From assembly GCA_900538555.1 (NCBI GenBank), contig UPYI01000006.1, forward strand, positions 173,716-237,715: a stretch of DNA of 64,000 nt, given 5' to 3'. This document shows positions 34,061 to 43,001 of the stretch, piece after piece; the stretch's first letter is position 1; every line of letters starts with the position of its first letter. This stretch comes from an uncultured Porphyromonadaceae bacterium (lineage in GTDB: Bacteria; Bacteroidota; Bacteroidia; Bacteroidales; Barnesiellaceae). The position numbers and the translations under genes are program-made. The notes under the pieces are model-generated. The model did no database searches. It saw nothing but the letters and a program-made list of their open reading frames with translations, and was not told the origin of the DNA.

Positions 34061-37000
34061 ATGAGAAAAAAGAACCTGATTTTACTCTTCATGGCTTTAT
34101 GGGTACTTTTGTATCCGGCAGGCATGAGCGCACAAAATTCCAGTCGCGATATTTACGGTTGGATAAAGTACGACGACTACAATCAAGATGAATACGGAAT
34201 CTGTTCGTTCAAATCGGACAATCCCGGAGAAATAACCGTTGTATATCCCTACGACAAAGCCAAGACGGCTTGTGCCGGAGCGTTTGCCGACGGGGCATAT
34301 TATGTCTACCTATACGAAACGGACGGTTATAATGCCACTCCGCTCTCGTTCAACCGGATCGACCTGTCCACCGGAACGATGACCCAAGTCGCAGATTACA
34401 GAGGCTTGTCGGCATTATATCAGGACATGGCTTACGACTATTCCACACAAACCATGTATGCGCTGGCTTATGACGAAAATGCCTATACGGCTATGCTGAT
34501 CAAAGTAGACCTGTCGGACGGCAGTTATTCCACGGTCGGTGTCATAGGCGATACCAAATACGTGGGGCTGGCTTGTTCTTACGACGGACAGCTGTATGCG
34601 ATCGACGTCGATTACGGCGACCTGTGGCGTATCAACAAGGAGGATGGCTCTGCCGAGGACATCGGTTATCTTTACGAACGGGTAACCGACGAACTCCAAT
34701 CCATGGAATTCGACCACGAAACCAACACGCTTTATTGGGCAACCGGAAGCACGTTGTGTACTATCGACACGACTACGGGCGAAGCGACGTCGATCGGCAG
34801 GTTAGGCAACTACGCCCAAGTGGTAGGTCTCTATATCCCGTTTGTCAGAAAAGAGGCGGAAGGACCCGCAGAAGTTTCGGACCTGACGATCCGAGCCGGA
34901 GCAAACGGTGCGTTGTCCGCCCAGTTGAGTTGGAAAAATCCGTCACAAAACATGGATGGTACGCCTTTGACCTCTTTGACAAAAATCGAGATCTATCGGA
35001 ACAGAGAGCTCGCACATGAAATCGAAAATCCCGAAATCGGTGGCAACGGCTCTTGGAACGACCTCGACATACCGGCAAGCGGAATAGTCTCCTACCAGAT
35101 CACCGTCATCAATGAAAAAGGGCAAAACACGACAACAGCATCGCCTCTCTTCATCGGACGTGATATTCCTTCCGCACCTACCGGGGCAACCTTATCGGTC
35201 GTAGGCGAAACCAGTCTCAAACTTTCATGGACAGCTCCGCAAACCGGTATAAACGGCGGATGGATCGATACTGACGCCCTTTCCTATCGAATCGTCCGTA
35301 TGCCCGACCAAACGGTCGTTGCCGAATCGTTCAACGAAGGAACGGAATATACCGACAACACCATTACATCGCTCAACGCTTACTCTTATACCGTACAGGC
35401 AATCACACCCGACGGAGAAGGCGGTACGGCAACTTCGAACGAAATTGTCGCCGGACCGGCTTTGAGCGTACCTTATAGCTGCGATTTCGCAACAGAGGGT
35501 CAGTTCGCCCTATGGAATGTGATCGACGCCAATGAAGACGGATATACATGGGCAAGAGAGACAACCCTCGCGGCTGCCCGTTACTATTACAACGAAGACG
35601 GCACAACCGGCGGAGACGACTGGCTGATCTCCTCTCCCATACATCTGGAAAAAGACAAGGTATACCGGTTGCGTTTCAAACTGCAATCGTATGATGTCGG
35701 CTATCCCGAAAAAGTAGCGGTCTATTTAGGTACAGGCAAAGAAGTTGCCGACCAGACAATACAATTAGGCGATTACGAAATAGAGAGCAACACGTTTGTC
35801 GAATATAAGGCATTGCTCCCTGAAAATATGGAAAGCGGCGATTACCGCATTTCGTTCCATTGCCATTCCGAACCGTATATGTTTATTCTGTATGTATCGG
35901 GAGTGGTTGTAGAAGAGGTGAATGAAGGCGGTATCTCCGGTACGGTGACCGACGGTACAAACGCATTGGCTGGTGTCGAAGTAACCCTCAAAGAGACAGG
36001 TCGTAAAACCATGACCGACGAATCGGGTGTTTACACGTTCGAAGAGTTGCCGACCGGCAATTATACCCTGCTGTTCGATAAAACCGGATACCGTAGCGAG
36101 GAAAAGAGAGAAATTGCCGTATCGTTCGGTGAAACGGCAGAAGTGAACGTAACAATGAATGCCCTGCTTTCTTATGCTGTCAGCGGAAAGATACTCAACA
36201 GTAATGGTGCGCCCGTAAGTCAGGCTCGGCTTTCGCTGTCCGGATATACGCAATACACAGCTCTATCGGAAACAGACGGCACATTCTCATTCCCGCAAGT
36301 ATATCAAAGCAACGGATATAGTCTGATTGTAGAACGTTACGGTCTGAACAGCGACACATTGACTGTCGATGTGACGGACAGTGCCGTTGCGCTGGGAGAA
36401 ATACGCCTGACCGACAAAGCATTGCCACCCTATCTCTTGTCGGTACAATCCGAAAACGATGCCATTGCACTGACATGGCGTACCCCGATGGATACCCGCC
36501 TGTTCCGCCACGACAACGGCGTACACGGAGGTCGTCTGGGAACACTCGGCTCTACTTCAAAGAGCGTCTATGGCTCGGTATTCAGGGCTCCGGCAACTTT
36601 GACCGGTATGACTTGGTTCACTGAAAATTATATCACACAACACGCTACGGTAAATATCTTCGTGTTCGATCTGGATGCAAACGGCGAGCCGACCTCCCAT
36701 GTTCTCTACTCGCAAATGAATGTACCCAATACCGATTTGACATGGACGACATTCGAGTTCCCCGAACCGGTAAACGCACCCAACGGATATATGCTGGCAC
36801 TCAGCTACGAAGGCCACGTAGGGCTCGGACTGGACACGGGTGCCGGACCGGATTATCCGTTCGAAGAACACACCAACTGCTATGCCGAAGATTATACGAC
36901 CGGTAAATTCACTTATACCGAGGAACACGACATCAGACGGACGCTGATGATACGCGGTATCGGCATCGTATATGGCGACGACCAACTGCCGTCGGCGATC

Positions 37001-38566
37001 ACCGACCGGAAATATTCGGTTTGGAGATTAAGTGCAGACCAGAAAGAGAATCCGGATCAATGGCAGAGCCTTGCCGGCGAAACAGACCGGCTCGACTACA
37101 CGGACAACACGTGGGCTGAACTGAAACAAGGCTATTACTGCTATGCCGTACGTGCGGTTTACAACAGCGGCAACTTGATTTCACCGGCTGCATTTACCGA
37201 AACCTTAGCCAAAGATATGGTCACGCAAGTTGTTGTAAACGTAACGACCAATACGCCGAACAACGAAGCGAAAGGCGCAAGCATCGTACTGACCCATACC
37301 GACGGGAATGACGAACATGTCTATACCGGCACAACCGACGCACAAGGGAAAGCATCGTTCACGAACGTATGGAAAGGGAAATACCGGATCGACATCGACC
37401 TGAAAGGATTCGAAACCCTCACCGCAGAAACCGATCTTTCGACCGAAAACAGCTACGAACTGTCCGGATATACATTGCAGGAATATATCGTGAATCCGTT
37501 CAACCTCGAAATCGCAAAAACCGATAAGAACCGCGAACGCCTGTTCCGGTGGAATGTAACGGATGCCCTGTTCGACGATTTCGAATCGCATACCGATTTC
37601 GTCATCAACTCACCGGGGCAGATCGGATGGAGCTATATCGATGCCGACGGAAAAGAAACGTACGGAATCGACGATGTCGAGTATATCAATGCTACCCTTC
37701 CGAAAGCCTACATCGTTTTCAATCCGAGCGAAACCGACCCGAATGTTGCGGTATTCAATCCGGGCATCCGTGCACATAGCGGAGAAAAATATTTAGCGGC
37801 ATTCCCTGCCAACCCGGGAGCGAACAACGACTTCGTCGTATCGCCCGAATTGAATTTCAGCCGCGACTTCACGTTGAAGTTCTATGCGAAAAGTTTCTCT
37901 AACGACTATGGATTGGAACTGATGAACGTAGGTTATTCGAAAACCGGCAAAGCCGCCGAAGATTTCGAATGGCTCAACGGTGAAACACCGATCGAAATTC
38001 CGTTCGAACAATGGACCGAATATCGCTACGTAATGCCCGCCGACGCGAAATATGTAACGATAAACTGCGTATCCGACAACGTCATGATATTCATGCTCGA
38101 CGATATATTCATCGGCTTCGAAGTTCCGGAAGGTATCGACCCCGAAAAGATGAAATTGGATCTTTCGTTCGAAGTGTATCTGGACGGAAAAAGTATCGGA
38201 ACATCCACACAACCGTCATATACCTTTACCGGTCTGGAAAAAGGTATGCACAAAGCCGGTGTAAAAGCGGTCTTCTCGTCTGTGACAACACCCATGATAG
38301 AGGTTGAGTTCGAAGTAGACGAAGAGAGCGGAATAAAAGATGCCGTTTTGAGTACACGTACCATTTCTCCGAATCCGGCAAAAGAGATGGTTACGGTATC
38401 GGGAGAATACGATACATTGAGCATATACAGCGTTTCCGGACACGAAGTAGCCCGTTACGGCTTTGACGAACGGATCGATGTCAGTTCGCTGCCCAACGGA
38501 GTATATATCGTACGCATACTTTCGGGTAAACAAGTAGAAATAGCCAAACTGATCGTAAGCAAATAA
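34061..38566 (+). CDS. Very large type IX-secreted multidomain surface protein
   Basis: A protein of 1501 residues from ATG 34061 (MRKKNLILLF, signal peptide to about residue 26). Domains in order: a beta-propeller-like region with repeated YDGQLYAID / YWATGSTLCTID units (about 27-260), two fibronectin type III-like modules (about 265-470), a choice-of-anchor J-like module (about 475-625, DWLISSPIHLEKDKVYRLRFKL), two carboxypeptidase-regulatory-like sandwiches (about 628-780), further FnIII-like and carboxypeptidase-regulatory-like modules (about 1000-1150), a second J-like module (about 1165-1360), and a type IX type A sorting domain (last 75, ISPNPAKEMVTVSG; LPNGVYIVRI). No protease or lyase motif was found. 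It is probably a surface-bound adhesin or binding scaffold. It stands divergent to a TPR-HTH regulator. Confidence 0.82.
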   Translation: MRKKNLILLFMALWVLLYPAGMSAQNSSRDIYGWIKYDDYNQDEYGICSFKSDNPGEITVVYPYDKAKTACAGAFADGAYYVYLYETDGYNATPLSFNRIDLSTGTMTQVADYRGLSALYQDMAYDYSTQTMYALAYDENAYTAMLIKVDLSDGSYSTVGVIGDTKYVGLACSYDGQLYAIDVDYGDLWRINKEDGSAEDIGYLYERVTDELQSMEFDHETNTLYWATGSTLCTIDTTTGEATSIGRLGNYAQVVGLYIPFVRKEAEGPAEVSDLTIRAGANGALSAQLSWKNPSQNMDGTPLTSLTKIEIYRNRELAHEIENPEIGGNGSWNDLDIPASGIVSYQITVINEKGQNTTTASPLFIGRDIPSAPTGATLSVVGETSLKLSWTAPQTGINGGWIDTDALSYRIVRMPDQTVVAESFNEGTEYTDNTITSLNAYSYTVQAITPDGEGGTATSNEIVAGPALSVPYSCDFATEGQFALWNVIDANEDGYTWARETTLAAARYYYNEDGTTGGDDWLISSPIHLEKDKVYRLRFKLQSYDVGYPEKVAVYLGTGKEVADQTIQLGDYEIESNTFVEYKALLPENMESGDYRISFHCHSEPYMFILYVSGVVVEEVNEGGISGTVTDGTNALAGVEVTLKETGRKTMTDESGVYTFEELPTGNYTLLFDKTGYRSEEKREIAVSFGETAEVNVTMNALLSYAVSGKILNSNGAPVSQARLSLSGYTQYTALSETDGTFSFPQVYQSNGYSLIVERYGLNSDTLTVDVTDSAVALGEIRLTDKALPPYLLSVQSENDAIALTWRTPMDTRLFRHDNGVHGGRLGTLGSTSKSVYGSVFRAPATLTGMTWFTENYITQHATVNIFVFDLDANGEPTSHVLYSQMNVPNTDLTWTTFEFPEPVNAPNGYMLALSYEGHVGLGLDTGAGPDYPFEEHTNCYAEDYTTGKFTYTEEHDIRRTLMIRGIGIVYGDDQLPSAITDRKYSVWRLSADQKENPDQWQSLAGETDRLDYTDNTWAELKQGYYCYAVRAVYNSGNLISPAAFTETLAKDMVTQVVVNVTTNTPNNEAKGASIVLTHTDGNDEHVYTGTTDAQGKASFTNVWKGKYRIDIDLKGFETLTAETDLSTENSYELSGYTLQEYIVNPFNLEIAKTDKNRERLFRWNVTDALFDDFESHTDFVINSPGQIGWSYIDADGKETYGIDDVEYINATLPKAYIVFNPSETDPNVAVFNPGIRAHSGEKYLAAFPANPGANNDFVVSPELNFSRDFTLKFYAKSFSNDYGLELMNVGYSKTGKAAEDFEWLNGETPIEIPFEQWTEYRYVMPADAKYVTINCVSDNVMIFMLDDIFIGFEVPEGIDPEKMKLDLSFEVYLDGKSIGTSTQPSYTFTGLEKGMHKAGVKAVFSSVTTPMIEVEFEVDEESGIKDAVLSTRTISPNPAKEMVTVSGEYDTLSIYSVSGHEVARYGFDERIDVSSLPNGVYIVRILSGKQVEIAKLIVSK

Positions 38567-38591
38567 TCCGGCTTACCGACAGATAATCCAA

Positions 38592-38755
38592 GGGGTTGTG
38601 TCGAAATGAAAATTTCGGTACAACCCCTTTTCGGTGCGTTAGAATGTCTAAGATGCAAGGCGCTGAGGATGAAGGCGACAGAAGTTTACTAACGTAAACG
38701 ACTTAGCCCGAACTCCGATGGCAACGCAGCAGATTGGATATTCTGACACATCGTC
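38592..38755 (+). repeat. Dispersed 3'-end repeat with terminator hairpin, sense copy
   Basis: It begins 26 bp after the stop at 38566 with the hairpin GGGGTTGtgTCGAAA...TTTCGgtaCAACCCC then TTTT (38592-38631), followed by a tail containing TTTACTAACGTAAACGACTTAG and ending ACACATCGTC. It is the same element, in the same relation to its gene, as 25869-26027 on the minus strand. The start of a further partial copy (CTTTTCGGTGCGTT) follows at 38754. Confidence 0.75.
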
Positions 38756-38896
38756 TTTTCGGTGCGTTCGAATATATAGTCAGATATACGCCTGTTCCGA
38801 ATCGCCGTCAAACAATCCGACAGATCGAGTGTTTTTTTCTCGAAGGGTTTCACTGCAACTCTTTAAAACCTCATTATCTAACTTTAATGGATTGTT
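38756..38896 (+). other. Leader region of the porin gene
   Basis: No gene and no clear promoter of the usual form. It starts with a partial duplicate of the preceding repeat and becomes AT-rich toward the start codon at 38897. Confidence 0.35.
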
Positions 38897-40252
38897 ATGA
38901 ACAAAAAAGTACTTGCTATCGCACTTCTTTGTGCCGGCGGAATTCCGTTCGCATTATCGGCACAAAACACGGAAACCGATGATTTTGAGATCGTCGAAAC
39001 AGAAGTAATGGTCTGCGACTCTATCTGTCACGAACCAGCCTCCGTAATTCTCCTAATGGATTCCCGGCAACTTTTCCCGAGAAACAACCGAATGGAAAAT
39101 CCGGCAAACAGCCGCCTGATGCAACAATTTTATAATATCCGGCGTCAGTTCCAAGACCCGCGTGCACCCCGTTTCATATTAATCGACCGGAAAGGTAGAG
39201 CTGCACTGGGTATCGGCGGTTACGTAAAAGGTACGGTATCGGCAGATTTCAAAGGTATCGCTGCCAATCGGGACTTTATCACCTATCAGATACCCACCCC
39301 GAACAACTCTGCGGAAAACGGACAATTCCAAATGGGTGCTGCCACATCGCGCCTGTTTTTGTCGTTAGTCGGCAGTAATCGTATCATGGGCGAATACGTA
39401 GTATATGTCGAATCGGATTTTCGCGGCGGAAGCGACGGATTCCTGCACTTGCGTCAAGCCTATATCGACATGCACCACATCAAAGCGGGTATGGCATGGA
39501 GTACCTTCTCCGACCCGGAGGCTTGTCCGCCGACCATCGACTTTCAAGGTCCGTGCGGAATGGTCAGCGAACGGAATGTAATCTTGCAATATCATCAGAA
39601 TCTGGGCAAACATTGGAGCTTTGCCATTGCTGCGGAAGATCCGACCGTAACCATCTCGACCATAGCCAATGAAAACAGTTACATCCGGCAACGAATTCCC
39701 GACTTCCCGATGTATGTTCAATACGAATGGGGGCAAAAAAATAGCCACGTAAGAGCTTCGGGTATATTGAGAGGTCTCTCCTACCGCAACCTGATCAATG
39801 AATCCAACCGAACGGTTTTGGGATGGGGCGTACAGTTAAGCGGTCTTGCCCACATCACGAATCGGCTCGTCCTCTATTTCGACGGAGTGTACGGGCGAGG
39901 CATAGCCGACTACATCAACGATCTGGGCGGAAACAATTTCGACCTCATCCCGCAAGTAAATACAGCCGGGAAACTGGAAGCTCCGGAAAATCTGGGCTTG
40001 ACCGGAGGCATTCAGTTCAACATCTGTCCGCGCATGTTCGCATCGGCGGCATACAGCCATTGCCGTTTGTATGGCGACGGACTTTCCGGAACTACCTACA
40101 AATATGCACAATACGTTGTAGGCAACGTTTTTTATAACCTGACGAAGAACTGCCAGCTGGGAATAGAATATCTGTATGGACGGAGGACAAACCGGAACGG
40201 CGAACACGGTTCGGCAAACCGGTTGAACGCCATGATTCAATATAATTTCTAA
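38897..40252 (+). CDS. DcaP-like outer-membrane porin
   Basis: A protein of 451 residues with signal peptide (about 1-22, ALSAQ). The middle and C-terminal parts show alternating strands of a beta barrel: AALGIGGYVKGTVSADFKG, MGAATSRLFLSLVGSN, FLHLRQAYIDMHHIKAGMAWSTFSDPEACPPTIDFQGP, ending in NAMIQYNF with a terminal Phe as usual for barrel proteins. The segment on a channel-like entry with plane-turn residues resembles the DcaP family of trimeric outer-membrane channels, which pass small organic acids or peptides. The N-terminal 90 residues form a polar, partly helical extension, as in DcaP. The substrate here is unknown. It stands alone on the + strand after the large secreted protein. Confidence 0.7.
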   Translation: MNKKVLAIALLCAGGIPFALSAQNTETDDFEIVETEVMVCDSICHEPASVILLMDSRQLFPRNNRMENPANSRLMQQFYNIRRQFQDPRAPRFILIDRKGRAALGIGGYVKGTVSADFKGIAANRDFITYQIPTPNNSAENGQFQMGAATSRLFLSLVGSNRIMGEYVVYVESDFRGGSDGFLHLRQAYIDMHHIKAGMAWSTFSDPEACPPTIDFQGPCGMVSERNVILQYHQNLGKHWSFAIAAEDPTVTISTIANENSYIRQRIPDFPMYVQYEWGQKNSHVRASGILRGLSYRNLINESNRTVLGWGVQLSGLAHITNRLVLYFDGVYGRGIADYINDLGGNNFDLIPQVNTAGKLEAPENLGLTGGIQFNICPRMFASAAYSHCRLYGDGLSGTTYKYAQYVVGNVFYNLTKNCQLGIEYLYGRRTNRNGEHGSANRLNAMIQYNF

Positions 40253-40377
40253 CCGGATAAATACAGCTATAAACCGGAATCCGCAAACGTGTCATACGGT
40301 CTGTCTGCCCCGACACGAAAGGCAATAGGTCGGATTGACCGTCACCTTGTATTTTCCCGTCATTCCGGCTCACAGAA

Positions 40378-40409
40378 ATGGGTTGCATCGAGTATTCGAT
40401 GCAACCCAT
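40378..40409. terminator. 14-bp perfect-stem hairpin, terminator-repeat family
   Basis: ATGGGTTGCATCGA-GTAT-TCGATGCAACCCAT, followed on the + strand by TTGCGATGCGTTAGGGTGTCTGA, which matches the start of the 160-bp repeat tail. It lies between the convergent porin and lipoprotein genes and is a short partial copy of that family. Confidence 0.6.
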
Positions 40410-40432
40410 TTGCGATGCGTTAGGGTGTCTGA

Positions 40433-41515
40433 TTACTTTCTGCGATAACGGCGAAGACGATTCAGACAATATACGATCACTCCCGACAGGAGCAGAAGTG
40501 TAACTCCGAATGCCCAGCCATTGACTTGTCGCGATTGCGCAGTCAGTACATAATCGCCGGTGAAAAAGCGGAACGCATCGACCTTCCAGACCGGCACATC
40601 ATCTTCCACAAACGGGGCATTGGTAGAGCACAAACGTCCCGGCAACACCACCTCGTAACGTATGCAGGTTTCAAACAATAAAGAGGTCGCACTCTTTTCG
40701 TCGAAACGGTCGCTCATCTCTTCTCCATATATGCGGTACAAGTCCGAATAATGCGAAGTGTTCCAATAACGGTCCAGATACCGGCAAACATCTTCCGGAG
40801 AAAAATTATCCTCGCCTTCGTTCCGGTATTTCCGGAATAGAGAGTCCTTCACTTCCGCCAGACAAGATACGTACGGGCTCTTCCCCGAAAGGGAATCGAA
40901 ATGGGCAACCACATCGTAGCTGATCTCAAAGCAGGTATGTATCCACCATTTCCAGAAGTTTTTCTCCATATCGTCGAGTTGCGATTTCAATTCCATGCCG
41001 TTCATCGCCCGATATGCCCCTTCCACCGAGCGGAACCAGATTTGTTGTTCCTGCGGTGTAAGATAGGTGTCGATGGGTACCGGACCTTTGTCGGTTATCT
41101 CCGGATATACCGCCCGATAATCGTAATAGGTATAAAACCACCTGAACGATTTATCCAATGTTTCCACCGGCTGCGTCACATGATACTTTCCCATGCCTTC
41201 CATCGGAGGCAATACGCCGCATTCCGATTTGAAATCGCGAACCGCACATACATTCATTTTCCGTTCCTCTCCGAAAAAGTTCTGTACGAAACAGCTGTCG
41301 TAACGGATAACATGCCAGTTGCTATCCAAAGCAAACCAATACGGGCTATGTGTTCGATCGCCCGCCATAAAGGCGGAATCGCCTGTCGCACAGATTTCCC
41401 GCGCAAAGCTGTCATCACTTCCGATTCGGGTTCTGATCCGATAATAGTTGGTCGTACACGAAAGCAAACCGACGACCGACAACACGCCTATCCATAAAAA
41501 TCGTACCGTTCTCAT
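40433..41515 (-). CDS. Lipoprotein with C-terminal membrane segment, function unknown
   Basis: A protein of 360 residues that I do not recognise. The N-terminus LSVVGLLSCTTN is a lipobox with Cys20; a mostly helical, Trp/Tyr-rich domain follows (about 50-320), and a single membrane segment lies at about 333-352 (NGWAFGVTLLLLSGVIVYCL) with a basic tail RLRRYRRK. A protein held by both a lipid and a C-terminal helix is unusual. It is the third gene of a unit after an ECF sigma factor and its likely anti-sigma, with 2 bp between stop and start, so it may be a further part of the signalling complex. Confidence 0.65.
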   Translation of the reverse strand: MRTVRFLWIGVLSVVGLLSCTTNYYRIRTRIGSDDSFAREICATGDSAFMAGDRTHSPYWFALDSNWHVIRYDSCFVQNFFGEERKMNVCAVRDFKSECGVLPPMEGMGKYHVTQPVETLDKSFRWFYTYYDYRAVYPEITDKGPVPIDTYLTPQEQQIWFRSVEGAYRAMNGMELKSQLDDMEKNFWKWWIHTCFEISYDVVAHFDSLSGKSPYVSCLAEVKDSLFRKYRNEGEDNFSPEDVCRYLDRYWNTSHYSDLYRIYGEEMSDRFDEKSATSLLFETCIRYEVVLPGRLCSTNAPFVEDDVPVWKVDAFRFFTGDYVLTAQSRQVNGWAFGVTLLLLSGVIVYCLNRLRRYRRK

Positions 41516-41517
41516 TT

Positions 41518-41943
41518 TTACCTCCTTTTGTTATATGTTTCAACCGACGACCGGCAAGCATCCAACATATTGCGCCGTTCCTGCTCCCGACCTTTCCATG
41601 CGACTTGCAAACAACCGTTTTTCTCGATCGGAGTATCGGCAGCGACAACACATTCCCGACTCGGTACGACAGGACAATCCGATACCCGGAATCCCTCATA
41701 ACCCGACAAACGGATGCCGCTTCCTATCCAGGCAGCAAACAGAAATGCAGCCGCCATACCCGACAAACGGAATAACCAGAGCCACCGCCTGCGATGCAAA
41801 CCGGATATCCAGTCGTTCTGCCGGGCATCGATCGCCTGCCAAATCGAATCGGCAAGCCCATCCGGATTGCCCAGCGTCGGCAACGGTGTTCGCAGCAACT
41901 CTACAAACCGATCGTATTGTTCTTCATCTTTTTTCATATTCAC
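41518..41943 (-). CDS. Putative single-pass anti-sigma factor
   Basis: A protein of 141 residues: a cytoplasmic N-terminal part (about 1-50, LADSIWQAIDARQNDWISGLHRRR), one membrane segment (about 55-75, LWLFRLSGMAAAFLFAAWIGSGI) and a short periplasmic tail. It overlaps the ECF sigma gene by 20 nt. The order and topology are those of membrane anti-sigma factors; no zinc motif (HxxxCxxC) is present and sequence similarity to a named family was not seen, so the assignment rests on context and topology. Confidence 0.65.
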   Translation of the reverse strand: MNMKKDEEQYDRFVELLRTPLPTLGNPDGLADSIWQAIDARQNDWISGLHRRRWLWLFRLSGMAAAFLFAAWIGSGIRLSGYEGFRVSDCPVVPSRECVVAADTPIEKNGCLQVAWKGREQERRNMLDACRSSVETYNKRR

Positions 41944-42487
41944 GTATCCTTTCCCTTATATTTTTTCGAGCCAAATAAAGATTACTCTTGATTTTCGCCG
42001 CTGTCATACCGGTAATACGGACAATCTCGTCCAACTCCATCTCCTCGACATCCCGCAGTACAAATACAATTTTTTGTTTCGGGGTCAGATCCTGCATATA
42101 TCGGAATATCTGCTCTTTCATCTCTTTCAACAGCAGTTGCGTCTCGGCATTCTCGACGGTCGGCTGCTCCCAATCGGAAATAGAATCCCCGCTGCAAAAA
42201 CGTTCCGGAGAACGGGCGTTCTGCCTCATCCGATCATAACAGACATTCATTGCAATCCGATACAACCACGTGGAAAAACGATACTGCCGATCGTATCTGC
42301 CCAACGAGCTCCATACTTTTACAAACGTATCCTGCACAGCGTCGCGAGCCTCCTCCTCATCGCACAGCAACCGAAATGCCAACCGATAGATATATTCACC
42401 GTATTCAGCGACCAAGCCGGAGAAGGCGCGTTTGTCGCCAGCAAGAATACGTTGTATCCATATTTGTATCTGTTCCTGTGTCTCCAT
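41924..42487 (-). CDS. ECF RNA polymerase sigma factor
   Basis: A protein of 187 residues from ATG 42487 (METQEQIQIW); the frame is open to 42571 but that extension lacks family likeness. Region 2 has YIYRLAFRLLCDEEEARDAVQDTFVKVWSSL and RFSTWLYRIAMNVCYDRMR; region 4 has LTPKQKIVFVLRDVEEMELDEIVRITGMTAAKIKSNLYLARKNI. It is of the general RpoE-like type, with an anti-sigma-like gene overlapping its end, rather than the SusC/FecR type seen at 13599. A hairpin-type repeat lies 60 bp upstream. Confidence 0.92.
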   Translation of the reverse strand: METQEQIQIWIQRILAGDKRAFSGLVAEYGEYIYRLAFRLLCDEEEARDAVQDTFVKVWSSLGRYDRQYRFSTWLYRIAMNVCYDRMRQNARSPERFCSGDSISDWEQPTVENAETQLLLKEMKEQIFRYMQDLTPKQKIVFVLRDVEEMELDEIVRITGMTAAKIKSNLYLARKNIRERIREYEKR

Positions 42488-42549
42488 CGGATGTTCGTTT
42501 GCTATATGATACGATGAAAAACGTACCCGGTCGAAAAAATCGTACACAT

Positions 42550-42646
42550 ATTTTAAACTATTCGTTTTCAATAAACGCTGTGCATCGGCATAGTCCGTCC
42601 AAGTTCCATTTGACGACCTCTGCTCTCGGCTTGCGGTTTATTTTAC
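42550..42646 (+). repeat. Dispersed intergenic repeat, hairpin subtype (degenerate)
   Basis: Same order as at 25484: ATTTTAAACTA, TTTTCAATAAACGCT, ATCGGCATAGTCC, a weakened hairpin CAAGTTCCATTTG, then CTCTGCTCTCGGCTTGCGGTTTATTTTA. Located upstream of the ECF sigma gene on the minus strand. Confidence 0.6.
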
Positions 42647-42689
42647 GAATGTAATGATTCCATTTCAAAAAACAATTATAGAACACCGG

Positions 42690-42935
42690 ATGCGGTTCGG
42701 CATAAAAAATAAACGAGTTTATTTTATTCCGGTCTCACCTTTCGCTATATTTGCGCTATGCGCGAATATGGTGGCGGCTCGGCATAACCAAATCGTGAAA
42801 TTTTTATTTCCCCATTTGTTTCTGCTCTCGCTATATTTGCGCTATGCGCGAATATGGTGGCGGCTCGGCATAACCAAATCGTGAAATTTCTATTTCCCTA
42901 TTTGTTTCTGCTCTCGCCTTTCGCTATATTTGTAT
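42690..42935 (+). repeat. Tandem promoter-bearing repeats upstream of the Dabb gene
   Basis: TATATTTG occurs at 42747, 42833 and 42926 (spacing 86 then 93 bp). The 86-bp units 42745-42830 and 42831-42916 are near identical, each with CGCTATGCGCGAATATGG, TGGCGGCTCGGCATAACC and AAATCGTGAAATTT. The third promoter has TTTG at 42902-42905 with a 20-bp spacer (exact), the first TTTT with 20 bp, and the second TTTG with only 13 bp because a 7-bp piece is missing. Confidence 0.8.
42902..42933 (+). promoter_or_regulatory. Promoter for the Dabb-domain gene
   Basis: TTTG (42902-42905), 20-bp spacer, TATATTTG (42926-42933). Predicted start near 42940, about 60 bp before the ATG at 43002. Confidence 0.75.
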
Positions 42936-43001
42936 TATTGGCAGTGCATCCGCAAAGGAAAACAGCAGTTTGCCGAACACCCAATCAAACAACAATCTGT
43001 T

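Noticed and set aside
42690..42935. Regular repeats that could be mistaken for a CRISPR array
   Set aside because: The repeated part fills nearly the whole 86-bp unit, there are no variable spacers, no cas genes are near, and each unit contains a promoter.
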